A stretch of DNA of 10,657 nt from an uncultured Bacilli bacterium (GTDB lineage Bacteria; Bacillota_I; Bacilli_A; RF39; UBA660): assembly GCA_947600015.1 (NCBI GenBank), contig CANQFX010000039.1, positions 1-10,657 of the forward strand, in the 5' to 3' direction. Under the pieces are notes generated by a model. That model was not told where the DNA came from, made no database searches, and saw only the letters and a program-made list of their open reading frames with translations. This document shows, piece by piece, positions 1 through 7,535 of the stretch; position 1 is the first letter of the stretch, and each line of letters opens with the position of its first letter. The position numbers and the translations under genes are program-made.

Positions 1-147
1 ATTCCTAGCACCCGCTAACAATACCTCATCTGCTGTAAGTAATCCTACCTTATATTGCAATCTTCCATTTTCTACCGTAAATTTATCTAGTTCTCTTGGG
101 CATTCCAAACTTGGAGTTCCATTTGCTACTCGTCCATAGCCTCCAAA
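1..147 (-). repeat. Diverged paralogous repeat, copy A
   Basis: This stretch encodes a 49-residue segment running from FGGYGR to LAGARN. It aligns without gaps to the segment encoded at 10491-10637, with 37 of 49 residues identical (shared blocks SLECPRE, DKFTV, RLQYK, GLLT, DEV). The copies differ at many silent positions, so they are diverged paralogous domains rather than a recent duplication. Confidence 0.8.
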
Positions 148-1125
148 ATGCAAATAACTCGCTAGATTCCCCTGTGGGTACCATCCACCCTTGTCATATA
201 TACTCCTATCATAACACCATACTGTATCTTCTAATTGATCAGTATAATTTGTCATATACGTCTTATACCATTCATTTTCGATATAATTTTTTATTGTAGA
301 ATCATTTTGATTAATTGTATTTGAATTAAACATCTTATCTAGGACATCTTCTATTTTTTCGCCCTTACTTAAAGTAATATAACCGTAAAAATCAATATCA
401 TTATCATTGTCATGATATGTATAAACATAAAATCGCACGCTACTACAACTTGTTTCCCCTCCACATGAATAATGATGAGTATTATCTAGTGTATCAGAAG
501 TACTATTTAATGTATATGTCCCTTCACTATAACTTACACTGCTTGCAAAAAGTATCCCACTTAATGTTGACTTTGTCTCATGGTATACTGTTGAATATAC
601 TGTCCCATATCTATATCCTACATAAATAGGAGAATCATAAGAGGAATTAAATGCTTTGGTCGTTAATTGAGTTGCTTCTCCTGTATTATTACATGTATTA
701 CTACTAGATGGTGTTCCATTAAAGATCAGTTTTACTCCTCCTGTTTCGGTTGTTCTTACGATCTTCCAACAATAATTCGCAAATATTACATTATTATTAT
801 CTACTGCTCCTCGGTAATAATAAATCGGATATTGTTGGTTCTCTGTCCCTGCTCTTTCATATACTCCTTTGCCATTCGTATCAGAAGAATTTTCTTTAAA
901 ATTAATTCCTGTACTACTCGATACATAGGTACTCCTTATATTATCCATGACTGCATTTTCTTTGATTTTTTCATATAATATGTTCTTCGGTTTTTCTATT
1001 ACTACATCTCCTGTAATCTTAACACTAGCATTCAAAGCACTATAGGCAATACTACTAGATAAGATACAACCTGTGATTATTATATATATCCATAAATTAA
1101 AATGACTCTTCTTTTCCTTTTTCAT
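1..1125 (-). CDS. Secreted/anchored surface protein, C-terminus beyond window edge
   Basis: This reading frame is open for 375 codons from ATG at 1125 to the window edge, so the C-terminus is missing. An AGGAGG-type site (GGAGGAG, 1135-1141) lies 9 nt before the ATG. The N-terminus is a Lys-rich stretch followed by a hydrophobic segment (about residues 11-31, ending AYSA), read as a signal peptide or anchor. The body is rich in Asn, Ser, Thr and Tyr. It includes a YPIYYYRGAV...NYCWKIVRTTETGG segment (about 99-130) that I recognise from surface proteins of uncultured gut Firmicutes, plus several Cys residues. Residues 327-375 are 37/49 identical to the protein at the other window edge, which suggests that a C-type-lectin-like C-terminal domain follows outside the window. 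Its exact function is unknown; adhesion or environmental binding is a guess. Expression may be phase variable through the poly-G promoter upstream. Confidence 0.85.
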   Translation of the reverse strand, partial: MKKEKKSHFNLWIYIIITGCILSSSIAYSALNASVKITGDVVIEKPKNILYEKIKENAVMDNIRSTYVSSSTGINFKENSSDTNGKGVYERAGTENQQYPIYYYRGAVDNNNVIFANYCWKIVRTTETGGVKLIFNGTPSSSNTCNNTGEATQLTTKAFNSSYDSPIYVGYRYGTVYSTVYHETKSTLSGILFASSVSYSEGTYTLNSTSDTLDNTHHYSCGGETSCSSVRFYVYTYHDNDNDIDFYGYITLSKGEKIEDVLDKMFNSNTINQNDSTIKNYIENEWYKTYMTNYTDQLEDTVWCYDRSIYDKGGWYPQGNLASYLHFGGYGRVANGTPSLECPRELDKFTVENGRLQYKVGLLTADEVLLAGARN

Positions 1126-1162
1126 TTCTCTTTTCTCCTCCGTTTTATTTTCTTCTATTCAA

Positions 1163-1194
1163 ATTATACCCCCCCCCCCCTACGATTTTGTCAA
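1163..1194 (-). promoter_or_regulatory. Sigma-A promoter with 12-G tract in the spacer
   Basis: On the minus strand a perfect TTGACA (1189-1194) and a perfect TATAAT (1163-1168) flank a 20-bp spacer. The spacer is 8 mixed bases followed by 12 consecutive G (1169-1180). The predicted transcription start is near 1156 and the leader is about 30 nt. The optimal spacing for vegetative promoters is about 17 bp, so loss of 2-3 G would restore it. Homopolymeric G or C tracts between -35 and -10 are known phase-variation switches, for example in Neisseria porA and opc. The -35 lies directly against the U-tract of the upstream terminator. Confidence 0.8.
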
Positions 1195-1196
1195 AT

Positions 1197-1221
1197 AAAA
1201 AAGAGATATCCTTATATCTCT
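1197..1221 (-). terminator. Rho-independent terminator after the ABC permease gene
   Basis: On the minus strand an 8-bp perfect stem (AGAGATAT / ATATCTCT) closes a 4-base AAGG loop and is followed by a run of T. It sits about 40 bases past the permease stop codon. The stem is AT-rich, so termination may be incomplete. That could let some transcription read through into the phase-variable promoter region. Confidence 0.6.
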
Positions 1222-1259
1222 ACAGTAAAATAATAAAAAGAATAAACAAATGTAATACG

Positions 1260-2828
1260 TTAATTCAAATGAAAGGTGTCTTTTGCTTTTGTCTTTATTA
1301 AAATCAAAGCAACTATTATATAAATTATCGTAAAGAAAAGTCCAAAAATAGAAAAAGCAAAAGAAGACATTTCTACATTTGATAAAAAGTAAGTAAAAAA
1401 ATAAGTAAGAAATAAAACAAATGAATAAGAAATTTTTTTCATATCTAATTCTTGATTATATGGTTGTAGCAAATAATAAATTACTAAATAATGAACGGAG
1501 AAAAAGATACTTAATACTAAAATAAATAAAAAAGTAGTAATATAAATCGGAATGGCCACAGAACCAGTAAGCCATAATAAAACCGTATTTCCTAGCGCAA
1601 TCACAAAAGCAGGAAGCAAATTAATAATACAAATACTTTGTAATCTTTTTTTAAATAATCCTAATAATACATCAGGCTCCTTATAAAAATTATAAGCAAG
1701 CATTGCATGATCACAGTTAAAAAACATTGCTTGTGTGATAATGGCTCCTCGATTAATAAAATACATGATTAACACAAAGCATCCCAAATGACTACTTAAA
1801 AAGGAATGAATTGTTAAGGACAAATTTTCATTACTTTTGATAAGAAAAATTAAAATAATATAAATAATTCCTAAAATGCAAGCGTAATTTTTTGCACTGC
1901 GAAATAAAATCTCTTTATGCCGTTCCATAAAAATTGTATTAAACAAATCATATCCTTTCTTCCCTTTTAATTTCTTATTATGAATCATCTGATCTTTTGT
2001 TTTCATCTCGACAAGTGCCTGTTTAGAATAAGCTTTTTGTTGTTGCATATTCATTGCCATTTTTTTTGTATTTGCTGTTTTATATAGAAGTAAAAAGTCA
2101 TTCATTTTTATTAAATAAGAAAGACAAATAAAAGACAGAATGAAAAATACAATCATCACACCAAAGAAAAAACTAGAAGAAGGAAGAATTCCAATAACAG
2201 GTAAAAATAATAAAACTAGTAGAAAACCAAGCACACTAAAATAAAGAAAATTATTATGGTACCAAAAAGTATGATATTTCTTATAGTATAAAATATTTAA
2301 TGTTTCCCCAATAATCCGAGCAAAACTACTGAATAATATCAGACAAACAATAACCAATGGAGAAATAGAAAGAAAAAATGAAAAGGTAAAAAAGCACAAA
2401 CTATTGAAAAGAAAAGAAGTAAATAAATTCCATAATAAATAACTTCGACTATATTTTTTCGCATCCATTTGGAATAATAAAATAGAAAAATATTTTTTTA
2501 ATGTAGGATCCAATAACTGATTATGAATCCACATTCCAATTAATGTAAAGATAAAATAAATATAACAAAATGTTCCACTCAAATTTTCTTTTGTTAAAAA
2601 AAAGCTAAGAACATAAATAACAAGAAAATAAAGAAACCGATATATTATTTTCTTCAATACTAAATATATCATAACAAATATACGCGCTACTTTCTTAATA
2701 TTTTTACTTTTCCAAATATCATCGGTAAATAAATCTCTTAAAATAGGAAGACGTTTTAATAAAGAAAGAAAAGCATTAATTTGATAAGTAAGATCAATTT
2801 TTAATGACATTTTTAACGTATTAATCAT
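1260..2828 (-). CDS. ABC exporter multi-spanning membrane subunit
   Basis: This is a protein of about 522 residues with many hydrophobic helices (roughly 10-12) and only short hydrophilic loops. The largest loop is a Lys/Gln-rich cytoplasmic-looking stretch near residues 250-300. There is no ATPase motif. Its gene overlaps the end of the ABC ATPase gene by 8 nt (ATGATTAA), so the two are translationally coupled and this is most likely the transporter's permease. I chose the ATG at 2828 because GAGGG lies 9 nt before it; the in-frame ATG at 2837 abuts that site and has no room for it. The architecture is compatible with exporter permeases of Firmicutes, but I cannot assign the family or substrate. 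A terminator follows. Confidence 0.75.
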   Translation of the reverse strand: MINTLKMSLKIDLTYQINAFLSLLKRLPILRDLFTDDIWKSKNIKKVARIFVMIYLVLKKIIYRFLYFLVIYVLSFFLTKENLSGTFCYIYFIFTLIGMWIHNQLLDPTLKKYFSILLFQMDAKKYSRSYLLWNLFTSFLFNSLCFFTFSFFLSISPLVIVCLILFSSFARIIGETLNILYYKKYHTFWYHNNFLYFSVLGFLLVLLFLPVIGILPSSSFFFGVMIVFFILSFICLSYLIKMNDFLLLYKTANTKKMAMNMQQQKAYSKQALVEMKTKDQMIHNKKLKGKKGYDLFNTIFMERHKEILFRSAKNYACILGIIYIILIFLIKSNENLSLTIHSFLSSHLGCFVLIMYFINRGAIITQAMFFNCDHAMLAYNFYKEPDVLLGLFKKRLQSICIINLLPAFVIALGNTVLLWLTGSVAIPIYITTFLFILVLSIFFSVHYLVIYYLLQPYNQELDMKKISYSFVLFLTYFFTYFLSNVEMSSFAFSIFGLFFTIIYIIVALILIKTKAKDTFHLN

Positions 2829-3528
2829 AATTCTCATCCCTCAAACTATGAATAATTTCATCTTTATATTTTTGTGTATTTAAATTCTTCTTTTCTATTT
2901 CATGTAATTGTTTCTTGTTTAAGATAACAATAGAATCACATAAATCCATAGCTAACTCTAAAATATGAGTTGAAAAAATAATAATATGATCTTTCTTCAT
3001 TTCTTTTAATAATTTTTTCATTTCTTCTTGTACTACGATATCTAAAGAAGTAAGTGGTTCATCTAATAAAATTACTTTAGGATTCATAATCATATTAATT
3101 AAAATTTGCATTTTATTTTTCATTCCATGAGAATAATCTTTTAACAATTTATCTTGATCACTTGGAGATATTTTTACAATTTCAAAATATTCTTCTATTG
3201 ATTTTAACGAATTAATTTTTGTTTTATGAATTTCCAAAAAGAAACTCAAAAACTCCCTCGCTGTTAAAAATTCGGGAACCATAGGTGTTGCGGTAACATA
3301 TCCAATATCAGAAGAAGTTAGTTCTTTTTCTATACCATTCTCTTCTAAGATGACCTCGCCCGCATTCATTTCAATATCTTCATTTAAACAATTAAATAAT
3401 GTCGTTTTTCCAGCACCATTTCTTCCTAAAAGACCATAAATTTTCCCATCTTCAAATGTAAAATTTATCTTTTTTAATACTTCATGCTCACCATAACTTT
3501 TGTCTAAACCGTTAATTTTTAATTTCAT
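2821..3528 (-). CDS. ABC transporter ATP-binding subunit
   Basis: This 235-residue single-domain ATPase has Walker A GRNGAGKT (35-42), a signature-like YSHGMKNKM (132-140), Walker B VILLDEP (152-158), D-loop SLD (161-163) and an H-loop His at 188 (FSTH). The signature departs from LSGGQ (SHGMK), which is common in exporter ATPases of this type. The Q-loop position reads GYVTATP with no Gln, which is unusual. The ATG at 3528 was chosen because GAGAGGG lies about 10 nt upstream; the ORF extends 15 codons further but that stretch contains the ribosome binding site and a -10 element. It is followed by the overlapping permease gene, forming a two-gene exporter operon. The substrate is unknown. Confidence 0.9.
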   Translation of the reverse strand: MKLKINGLDKSYGEHEVLKKINFTFEDGKIYGLLGRNGAGKTTLFNCLNEDIEMNAGEVILEENGIEKELTSSDIGYVTATPMVPEFLTAREFLSFFLEIHKTKINSLKSIEEYFEIVKISPSDQDKLLKDYSHGMKNKMQILINMIMNPKVILLDEPLTSLDIVVQEEMKKLLKEMKKDHIIIFSTHILELAMDLCDSIVILNKKQLHEIEKKNLNTQKYKDEIIHSLRDENYD

Positions 3529-3547
3529 AACTTCACATCCCTCTCTT

Positions 3548-3556
3548 ATTATAACA
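3548..3556 (-). promoter_or_regulatory. Possible extended -10 promoter of the ABC operon
   Basis: The minus strand reads TGTTATAAT, a perfect -10 with the TGn extension, 20 bases before the chosen ATPase start. No good -35 sits at 16-18 bp, and the predicted start site would fall inside the ribosome binding site, giving a very short leader. This is therefore tentative. Confidence 0.35.
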
Positions 3557-3571
3557 TACTCTGACAAAAGC

Positions 3572-3614
3572 AAAAGAAAATACCCTAAATCATTACAAAA
3601 GAGTATTTTCTTTT
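3572..3614 (-). terminator. Terminator-like inverted repeat after galE
   Basis: Two perfectly complementary 12-base arms (3572-3583 and 3603-3614) are separated by a 19-base loop, just past the galE stop codon. On the minus strand the downstream arm is T-rich and is followed by GCTTTTG. The long loop and AT-rich stem make it a weak intrinsic terminator. The structure is symmetric enough to act in both directions. Confidence 0.5.
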
Positions 3615-3621
3615 CTCATAT

Positions 3622-4623
3622 TTATCTTTTACTTTCTAAAAGAAAGTGATAGGCATCTTTACACATTTCTTCTATGCCCAATTCCGCTTTCCATCCTAAT
3701 TCCTGATATGCTTTTGTACTATCCGCATAACAACTTGCGACATCTCCCGGACGGCGATGATCTATCTGGTAAGGAATTTTAATTCCATTTACTCGTTCAA
3801 ATGTTTTTACTAAGTCAAGTACACTATATCCACAGCCAGTACCTAAATTATAATAAAATATTCCCGGTTCTTTTTTGGTCTTCTCTAAGGCACACAAATG
3901 TCCTTTGGCAAGATCTACAACATGAATATAATCTCTTACTCCTGTGCCATCTTTGGTATCATAATCATTACCAAAAATATGAAGTCGCTCTAATTCTTTA
4001 TCTGCCACTTTTAAAATATAAGGCATTAAATTATTAGGAATTCCTTTAGGATTTTCCCCAAGTAATCCAGAAGGATGTGCTCCAATTGGATTAAAATAAC
4101 GTAAAATAATGACCGAAATATCTTTTTGGGAAGATACAAAATCCTTTAATATCTTTTCAATCATTAACTTTGTCGTACCATATGGATTGGTAGTAAATAA
4201 AGGAAAATCTTCTTTGATTGGTAATGTTGCAGGGGATCCATATACAGTAGCACTAGAAGAAAATACAAATTTAGTAACGTGATACTTTTGCATCATTTTA
4301 CATAATTTTAAAGTAGAAATTAAATTATTTTCATAATATAAAATTGGTTTTTCTACAGACTCTCCTACAGCTTTATAAGCAGCAAAATGAATGATTGCTT
4401 CTGGTCTTTCTTTTTGAAATACTTTTTCTAACTCCACCTCATCACAAACATCCAGTTCATAAAAAGAAACCGTCTTGTTTGTAATTGCTTTAATTTTATC
4501 GATAACATCAATGGTAGAATTAGACAAATTATCTACAATTACTACTTCATAATTTGCTTCTAACAATTCTACACAAGTATGGCTACCAATAAAACCAAGT
4601 CCTCCCGTCACTAATACCTTCAT
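3622..4623 (-). CDS. galE: UDP-glucose 4-epimerase
   Basis: This 333-residue protein of the extended short-chain dehydrogenase family has the usual GalE length. It interconverts UDP-glucose and UDP-galactose with bound NAD in the cytoplasm, serving the Leloir pathway and supplying galactose for surface polysaccharides. Visible motifs are the NAD-binding TGGLGFIG (6-13), the active-site FSSSATVYG with Ser124, the catalytic Tyr148/Lys152 pair in YGTTK, NPIGAHPSG and GVRDYIHVVDLAKGH. The ATG at 4623 has AGGTGGG 7 nt upstream; the GTG at 4635 lies within that site and is rejected. The gene overlaps the Nudix stop codon by 4 nt (ATGA), so it is the translationally coupled last gene of its operon. 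Confidence 0.95.
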   Translation of the reverse strand: MKVLVTGGLGFIGSHTCVELLEANYEVVIVDNLSNSTIDVIDKIKAITNKTVSFYELDVCDEVELEKVFQKERPEAIIHFAAYKAVGESVEKPILYYENNLISTLKLCKMMQKYHVTKFVFSSSATVYGSPATLPIKEDFPLFTTNPYGTTKLMIEKILKDFVSSQKDISVIILRYFNPIGAHPSGLLGENPKGIPNNLMPYILKVADKELERLHIFGNDYDTKDGTGVRDYIHVVDLAKGHLCALEKTKKEPGIFYYNLGTGCGYSVLDLVKTFERVNGIKIPYQIDHRRPGDVASCYADSTKAYQELGWKAELGIEEMCKDAYHFLLESKR

Positions 4624-5138
4624 GCTTTTTCCCACCTTTCCTGATATTCACATAAAGCAAATTTCATCTCTCTGCCAATTTGTTTATCTAAACTACCTTC
4701 TTTTTCTTTTTCCTCCAAGAAAGAGGAAAACTGATCCATCGGCACATAGAAAAGCCGAAACTCACTCATTAATTCTAAATCATCATAATTTGTTTTTGTA
4801 TCATCTGGTAAGGCATCCGATTTTACATAAAAATAATAAATCTTACTACATACTTTTTTTGGCAAATCAAAATAATTAGAATGATACGTCACCAATTGTA
4901 AAAAAGGGCCATATTCTAGTTCTATATCAATTCCTGTTTCTTCCCTAATCTCCCTAATTAATGCTTCTTCTAAGGATTCTTTTTCGTTTTTATGTCCCCC
5001 TAATAATTGATAGGTATGATTATTATGAGCAATTAAGATTTCATTTTTAGAATTTACTAAGAAGGCTTTCACCCGAATAATGGTTAATTCCACTTCCTCT
5101 TTTGCTACATTTTCTTCATTAATCACTATTTGTTTCAT
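4620..5138 (-). CDS. Nudix hydrolase
   Basis: This 172-residue protein carries a complete Nudix box at residues 48-70, matching GX5EX7REUXEEXGU (E54, R62-E63, E66-E67-x-G69), which binds the metal and diphosphate. Nudix enzymes hydrolyse nucleoside diphosphates linked to another group; the substrate cannot be read from the sequence. The Glu/Lys-rich C-terminal part (about 125-172) is helical in character. AAGGAG lies 7 nt before the ATG and overlaps the stop of the upstream metallopeptidase gene, 12 nt away. The stop is TGA and overlaps the galE start. Because galE follows directly, a nucleotide-sugar or a housecleaning substrate is conceivable, but this is only an inference. Confidence 0.9.
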   Translation of the reverse strand: MKQIVINEENVAKEEVELTIIRVKAFLVNSKNEILIAHNNHTYQLLGGHKNEKESLEEALIREIREETGIDIELEYGPFLQLVTYHSNYFDLPKKVCSKIYYFYVKSDALPDDTKTNYDDLELMSEFRLFYVPMDQFSSFLEEKEKEGSLDKQIGREMKFALCEYQERWEKA

Positions 5139-5150
5139 GTACTTTCTCCT

Positions 5151-6164
5151 TTATGCAAGATATCGTTCCCAATATTCTGTAACATTAGGACTCACGGTTT
5201 CAAAAAATAAATCCATTTGATCGGCCATATATTTTGCTTTTAACCATATTCTCTTTCCATAATTTAAACAACTTGCCTTACTAGTAGACATCATATATTC
5301 AAAAGTAGAGGCTCTATCTTCCGAAGCATTGGTCTGAGCATAATTATTTACAAAATATGCATCCGCAGATAAGGTTTTATTATAAGATAAGGCTTGATTT
5401 ACATTTCCATATTGAAAACTAGTTGGATTTAAACTATCCCAGGTTGTGTATTTTCCCTCATTTTCATAAATATAATCGTCAATATAATGATACATCTCAT
5501 GATGAAAACTTTCAGCAAACGAAAAATCTGTGGCAATAGACATTACTACATGATTTGTAGAAGAATCTGTCACTCCTGTCACATTTCCAGAAGAATAATT
5601 TTTTATTAAATAAAGAGTCAAAGAAAAGCCTGAAGAAGAAATTTCCTTCAAAAATCCAGAAGGATATAAAGATAAGGCATGTTCCAAATCTGTTAGAGCC
5701 TGATAAATCGTATTAGGATTACTAATCACTATTGTTCCTAAACCACCTACATTATAACCTAATGTTTCATTACCATATTTAATTTCAATAGCATAATTAT
5801 TCTGAATGCGCGATCTCAATATAGCATTTTGCTCTTGAATACTAGGAGTTGGCGTGGATGGAGTGGGATTTTGTTTTTTTGTTACTGGTGGATTAGAAGT
5901 CGTCCCTTCTGGAGCAGTAGGAGTAGAAACCGTTGGGGGAGTCTCTACTTCTGTTTCGCTTTCCGGTGCTTCTCCTTCTGTTTGTTCCTCCGTTGGCGTC
6001 ACAGAAATTGGATTTTTTGGAATTCCCGCAATTACCTTGGTATCTTTAACGGGATCAATTAATTGATTTTTTTCTTGGATATAAAAAAATATTCCAGTAG
6101 TAATAAGAACAAAAGCAAAGGCAATTAGTGTTTTTGCTAATTGTATTCGAACTTCTAGTCGCAT
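5151..6164 (-). CDS. Membrane-anchored zinc metallopeptidase (zincin)
   Basis: This 337-residue protein has one N-terminal hydrophobic segment (about 9-29) after a short basic stretch, consistent with a type II anchor or uncleaved signal. Residues about 52-110 are a Pro/Thr/Glu-rich linker, and a globular extracellular domain follows. That domain carries an HExxH zinc motif (His222, Glu223, His226 in FHHEMYHYID) and a downstream EDRASTFE stretch (282-289) whose Glu is a likely third zinc ligand, as in gluzincin-type peptidases. It should act outside the membrane on peptide or protein substrates. AAGGAGG sits 6 nt before the ATG. It is the third gene of the unit ending with galE. I do not recognise a named family, so substrate and role are open. 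Confidence 0.8.
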   Translation of the reverse strand: MRLEVRIQLAKTLIAFAFVLITTGIFFYIQEKNQLIDPVKDTKVIAGIPKNPISVTPTEEQTEGEAPESETEVETPPTVSTPTAPEGTTSNPPVTKKQNPTPSTPTPSIQEQNAILRSRIQNNYAIEIKYGNETLGYNVGGLGTIVISNPNTIYQALTDLEHALSLYPSGFLKEISSSGFSLTLYLIKNYSSGNVTGVTDSSTNHVVMSIATDFSFAESFHHEMYHYIDDYIYENEGKYTTWDSLNPTSFQYGNVNQALSYNKTLSADAYFVNNYAQTNASEDRASTFEYMMSTSKASCLNYGKRIWLKAKYMADQMDLFFETVSPNVTEYWERYLA

Positions 6165-6218
6165 AATATGCCTCCTTTTTCATTCATTTTCTCTTTTGTT
6201 CTATTCTCCTTAGAATAT

Positions 6219-7157
6219 TTAAGCTGCTTTCATAATACTTTGAATTGATTGAGGATTTTCTTTATTCATCTCACTAATCTTTTGATACATTTGTTCTGCT
6301 TCTTCCTTTTTTCCTTCTTGATATAATCGATTTGCTTGTTCTAACATAGCCTCCATCTGACTCGTATTTGCTGGTGCAGTCTGTCCACTCGCCGTGGTAC
6401 TTACTGACGCAATAACTGCATTTGCCCGTTGATTTATTTTTTCTAATTCTTGTTTTTGATTCGAACGAGATTGCAATAATTTTTCATTTTGTACTTTTGT
6501 GACTAAAATTGCTTTAGGTAAATGCACATCTACTTTTTTGATTTTTTCAACACTAGGAGGCAAAGACTCTGTTCCTGTAGCTGGAGGTTCAGAATTTATT
6601 TCCTGTTTTTCTTCTTTAGGCACATCTCCTAATACACTCTGAGAAGCATCCTCTGGTGTTGGGGAAGATGTTTCTGGCGTTTCTATCTTCACATCATTGT
6701 TATCACTACTAGGTGGCAAACTTTCTGCCTCTTTTACTTCTTTTTCCCCTTGTGGCAATTCTCCTTCTGGTGCTTGGCCTTTACCCGCATTAACATTTTC
6801 TACAAAAGAATTTACATCTTGAAATGGAAGACTTACATTGGAATCTTTCTCCTCCGTTTTATCTTCTTTCTGTTCATTTTTAGGAAAATTTACTATCGCT
6901 TCTGTTTTTTCTAAATTATTTTCCGGTGCTGAATTAGAAGGTGAAATAGACATTTCCTTTTCACTATGTGATAGCCTACGATCTAACTGTTCTATCACAT
7001 CAGTAATTTCATTAGAAAATTTCATTAATTGCTGTATTTCTTGGCTATTCCAATCTCCATTTTGATTTGCTTCATTAATCATATCAAAAAGAGAAGCCTT
7101 AATATTTTTCAGTGATTCTTCATAAATTTTATTTTGATAATTATATTCTAGTTCCAT
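6219..7157 (-). CDS. Acidic low-complexity protein of unknown function
   Basis: I do not recognise this 312-residue protein. Residues 1-66 look helical and amphipathic. Residues about 67-205 are a disordered-looking linker rich in Glu, Pro, Ser, Lys and Asn, with ESLPPS occurring twice (145-150 and 197-202). A positively charged stretch (about 204-245) is followed by a Ser/Thr/Ala linker and a C-terminal helix pair (about 268-300, MLEQANRLYQEGKKEEAEQMYQ as seen in TPR-like hairpins). There is no signal peptide or membrane segment, so it is probably cytoplasmic. AGGTGGTGG precedes the ATG. It lies 14 nt after the DUF1292 gene and 54 nt before the metallopeptidase gene, whose product has a similar Pro/Glu-rich linker. 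A scaffold or adaptor role is a guess. Confidence 0.75.
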   Translation of the reverse strand: MELEYNYQNKIYEESLKNIKASLFDMINEANQNGDWNSQEIQQLMKFSNEITDVIEQLDRRLSHSEKEMSISPSNSAPENNLEKTEAIVNFPKNEQKEDKTEEKDSNVSLPFQDVNSFVENVNAGKGQAPEGELPQGEKEVKEAESLPPSSDNNDVKIETPETSSPTPEDASQSVLGDVPKEEKQEINSEPPATGTESLPPSVEKIKKVDVHLPKAILVTKVQNEKLLQSRSNQKQELEKINQRANAVIASVSTTASGQTAPANTSQMEAMLEQANRLYQEGKKEEAEQMYQKISEMNKENPQSIQSIMKAA

Positions 7158-7171
7158 TCTTCCACCACCTT

Positions 7172-7438
7172 TTATTCTGCATTAGCAATTTTCTTTAAAA
7201 GTCGTTGTACATCATTCCATTCTGCATCATCAACGATTTCTTCTAATGTCATTTTTCCTTCTACAAAATGTATTTTAGAAATATAAATAACATGATCTTC
7301 TTCTGGTCCTTGAATTTCTCCTTGGGAATATACTAAATACTTGCGAAGTCCATCCTCAGAAATTAAATAAGTAATTACTTCTACTTGTTTTTTATTTCCT
7401 TCTTTATCTTCTATTTCAATCAATTCTTTTTCTTCCAT
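7172..7438 (-). CDS. DUF1292 family protein (YrzB-like)
   Basis: This 88-residue acidic protein opens with IEIEDKEGNKKQVEVI, has a central beta-rich stretch (YLVYSQGE, HVIYISKIHF) and ends in an acidic helix containing DDAEWNDVQRLLKKI. This order of segments and the length match the DUF1292 family, which is widespread in Firmicutes and has no settled biochemical function. The start is supported by AAGGGAG 7 nt upstream. A good vegetative promoter lies about 33-61 bases upstream, so this is probably the first gene of the five-gene unit ending with galE. Family membership is judged by eye. Confidence 0.75.
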   Translation of the reverse strand: MEEKELIEIEDKEGNKKQVEVITYLISEDGLRKYLVYSQGEIQGPEEDHVIYISKIHFVEGKMTLEEIVDDAEWNDVQRLLKKIANAE

Positions 7439-7470
7439 ATAAAAACTCCCTTTATTCTCTACTTTATTTC

Positions 7471-7499
7471 ATTATACAAGATTTTTACAAAGAAGTAAA
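7471..7499 (-). promoter_or_regulatory. Vegetative promoter of the DUF1292-to-galE unit
   Basis: The minus strand shows TTTACT (7494-7499, 4/6 match to TTGACA), a 17-bp spacer and a perfect TATAAT (7471-7476). The predicted start near 7464 leaves a leader of about 26 nt that contains the AAGGGAG ribosome binding site. No operator-like palindrome overlaps it. Confidence 0.65.
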
Positions 7500-7508
7500 C
7501 CAGAGAAG

Positions 7509-7535
7509 AAAAAAAACAACCAAAACAGATTGCTT
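7509..7535 (-). terminator. Weak terminator after the cysteine desulfurase gene
   Basis: On the minus strand AAGCAATC and GGTTGTTT can pair over 8 bp (two G-U pairs) around a TGTTTT loop, followed by T residues and TCTTC. It overlaps the stop codon. The stem is weak, so some read-through into the next unit is likely. Confidence 0.4.

Noticed and set aside
96..978. Several plus-strand ORFs (at 96-299, 417-629 and 667-978) in the left part
   Set aside because: They lie opposite the continuous 375-codon minus-strand surface gene, have no ribosome binding sites and encode no recognisable protein.
4620..4622. TGA read as Trp (Mycoplasma-type code)
   Set aside because: TGA appears only at the end of the Nudix gene, where it overlaps the galE start in the usual ATGA coupling, and Trp is encoded by TGG throughout.
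5829..6066. Two plus-strand ORFs opposite the metallopeptidase linker
   Set aside because: They are antisense shadows of the Pro/Thr/Glu-rich linker, with biased composition and no start signals.
6165..6218. Short leader-peptide-like ORF (about 10 codons) overlapping the metallopeptidase start
   Set aside because: Its ATG has no ribosome binding site at proper distance, and the metallopeptidase ATG has a perfect AAGGAGG.
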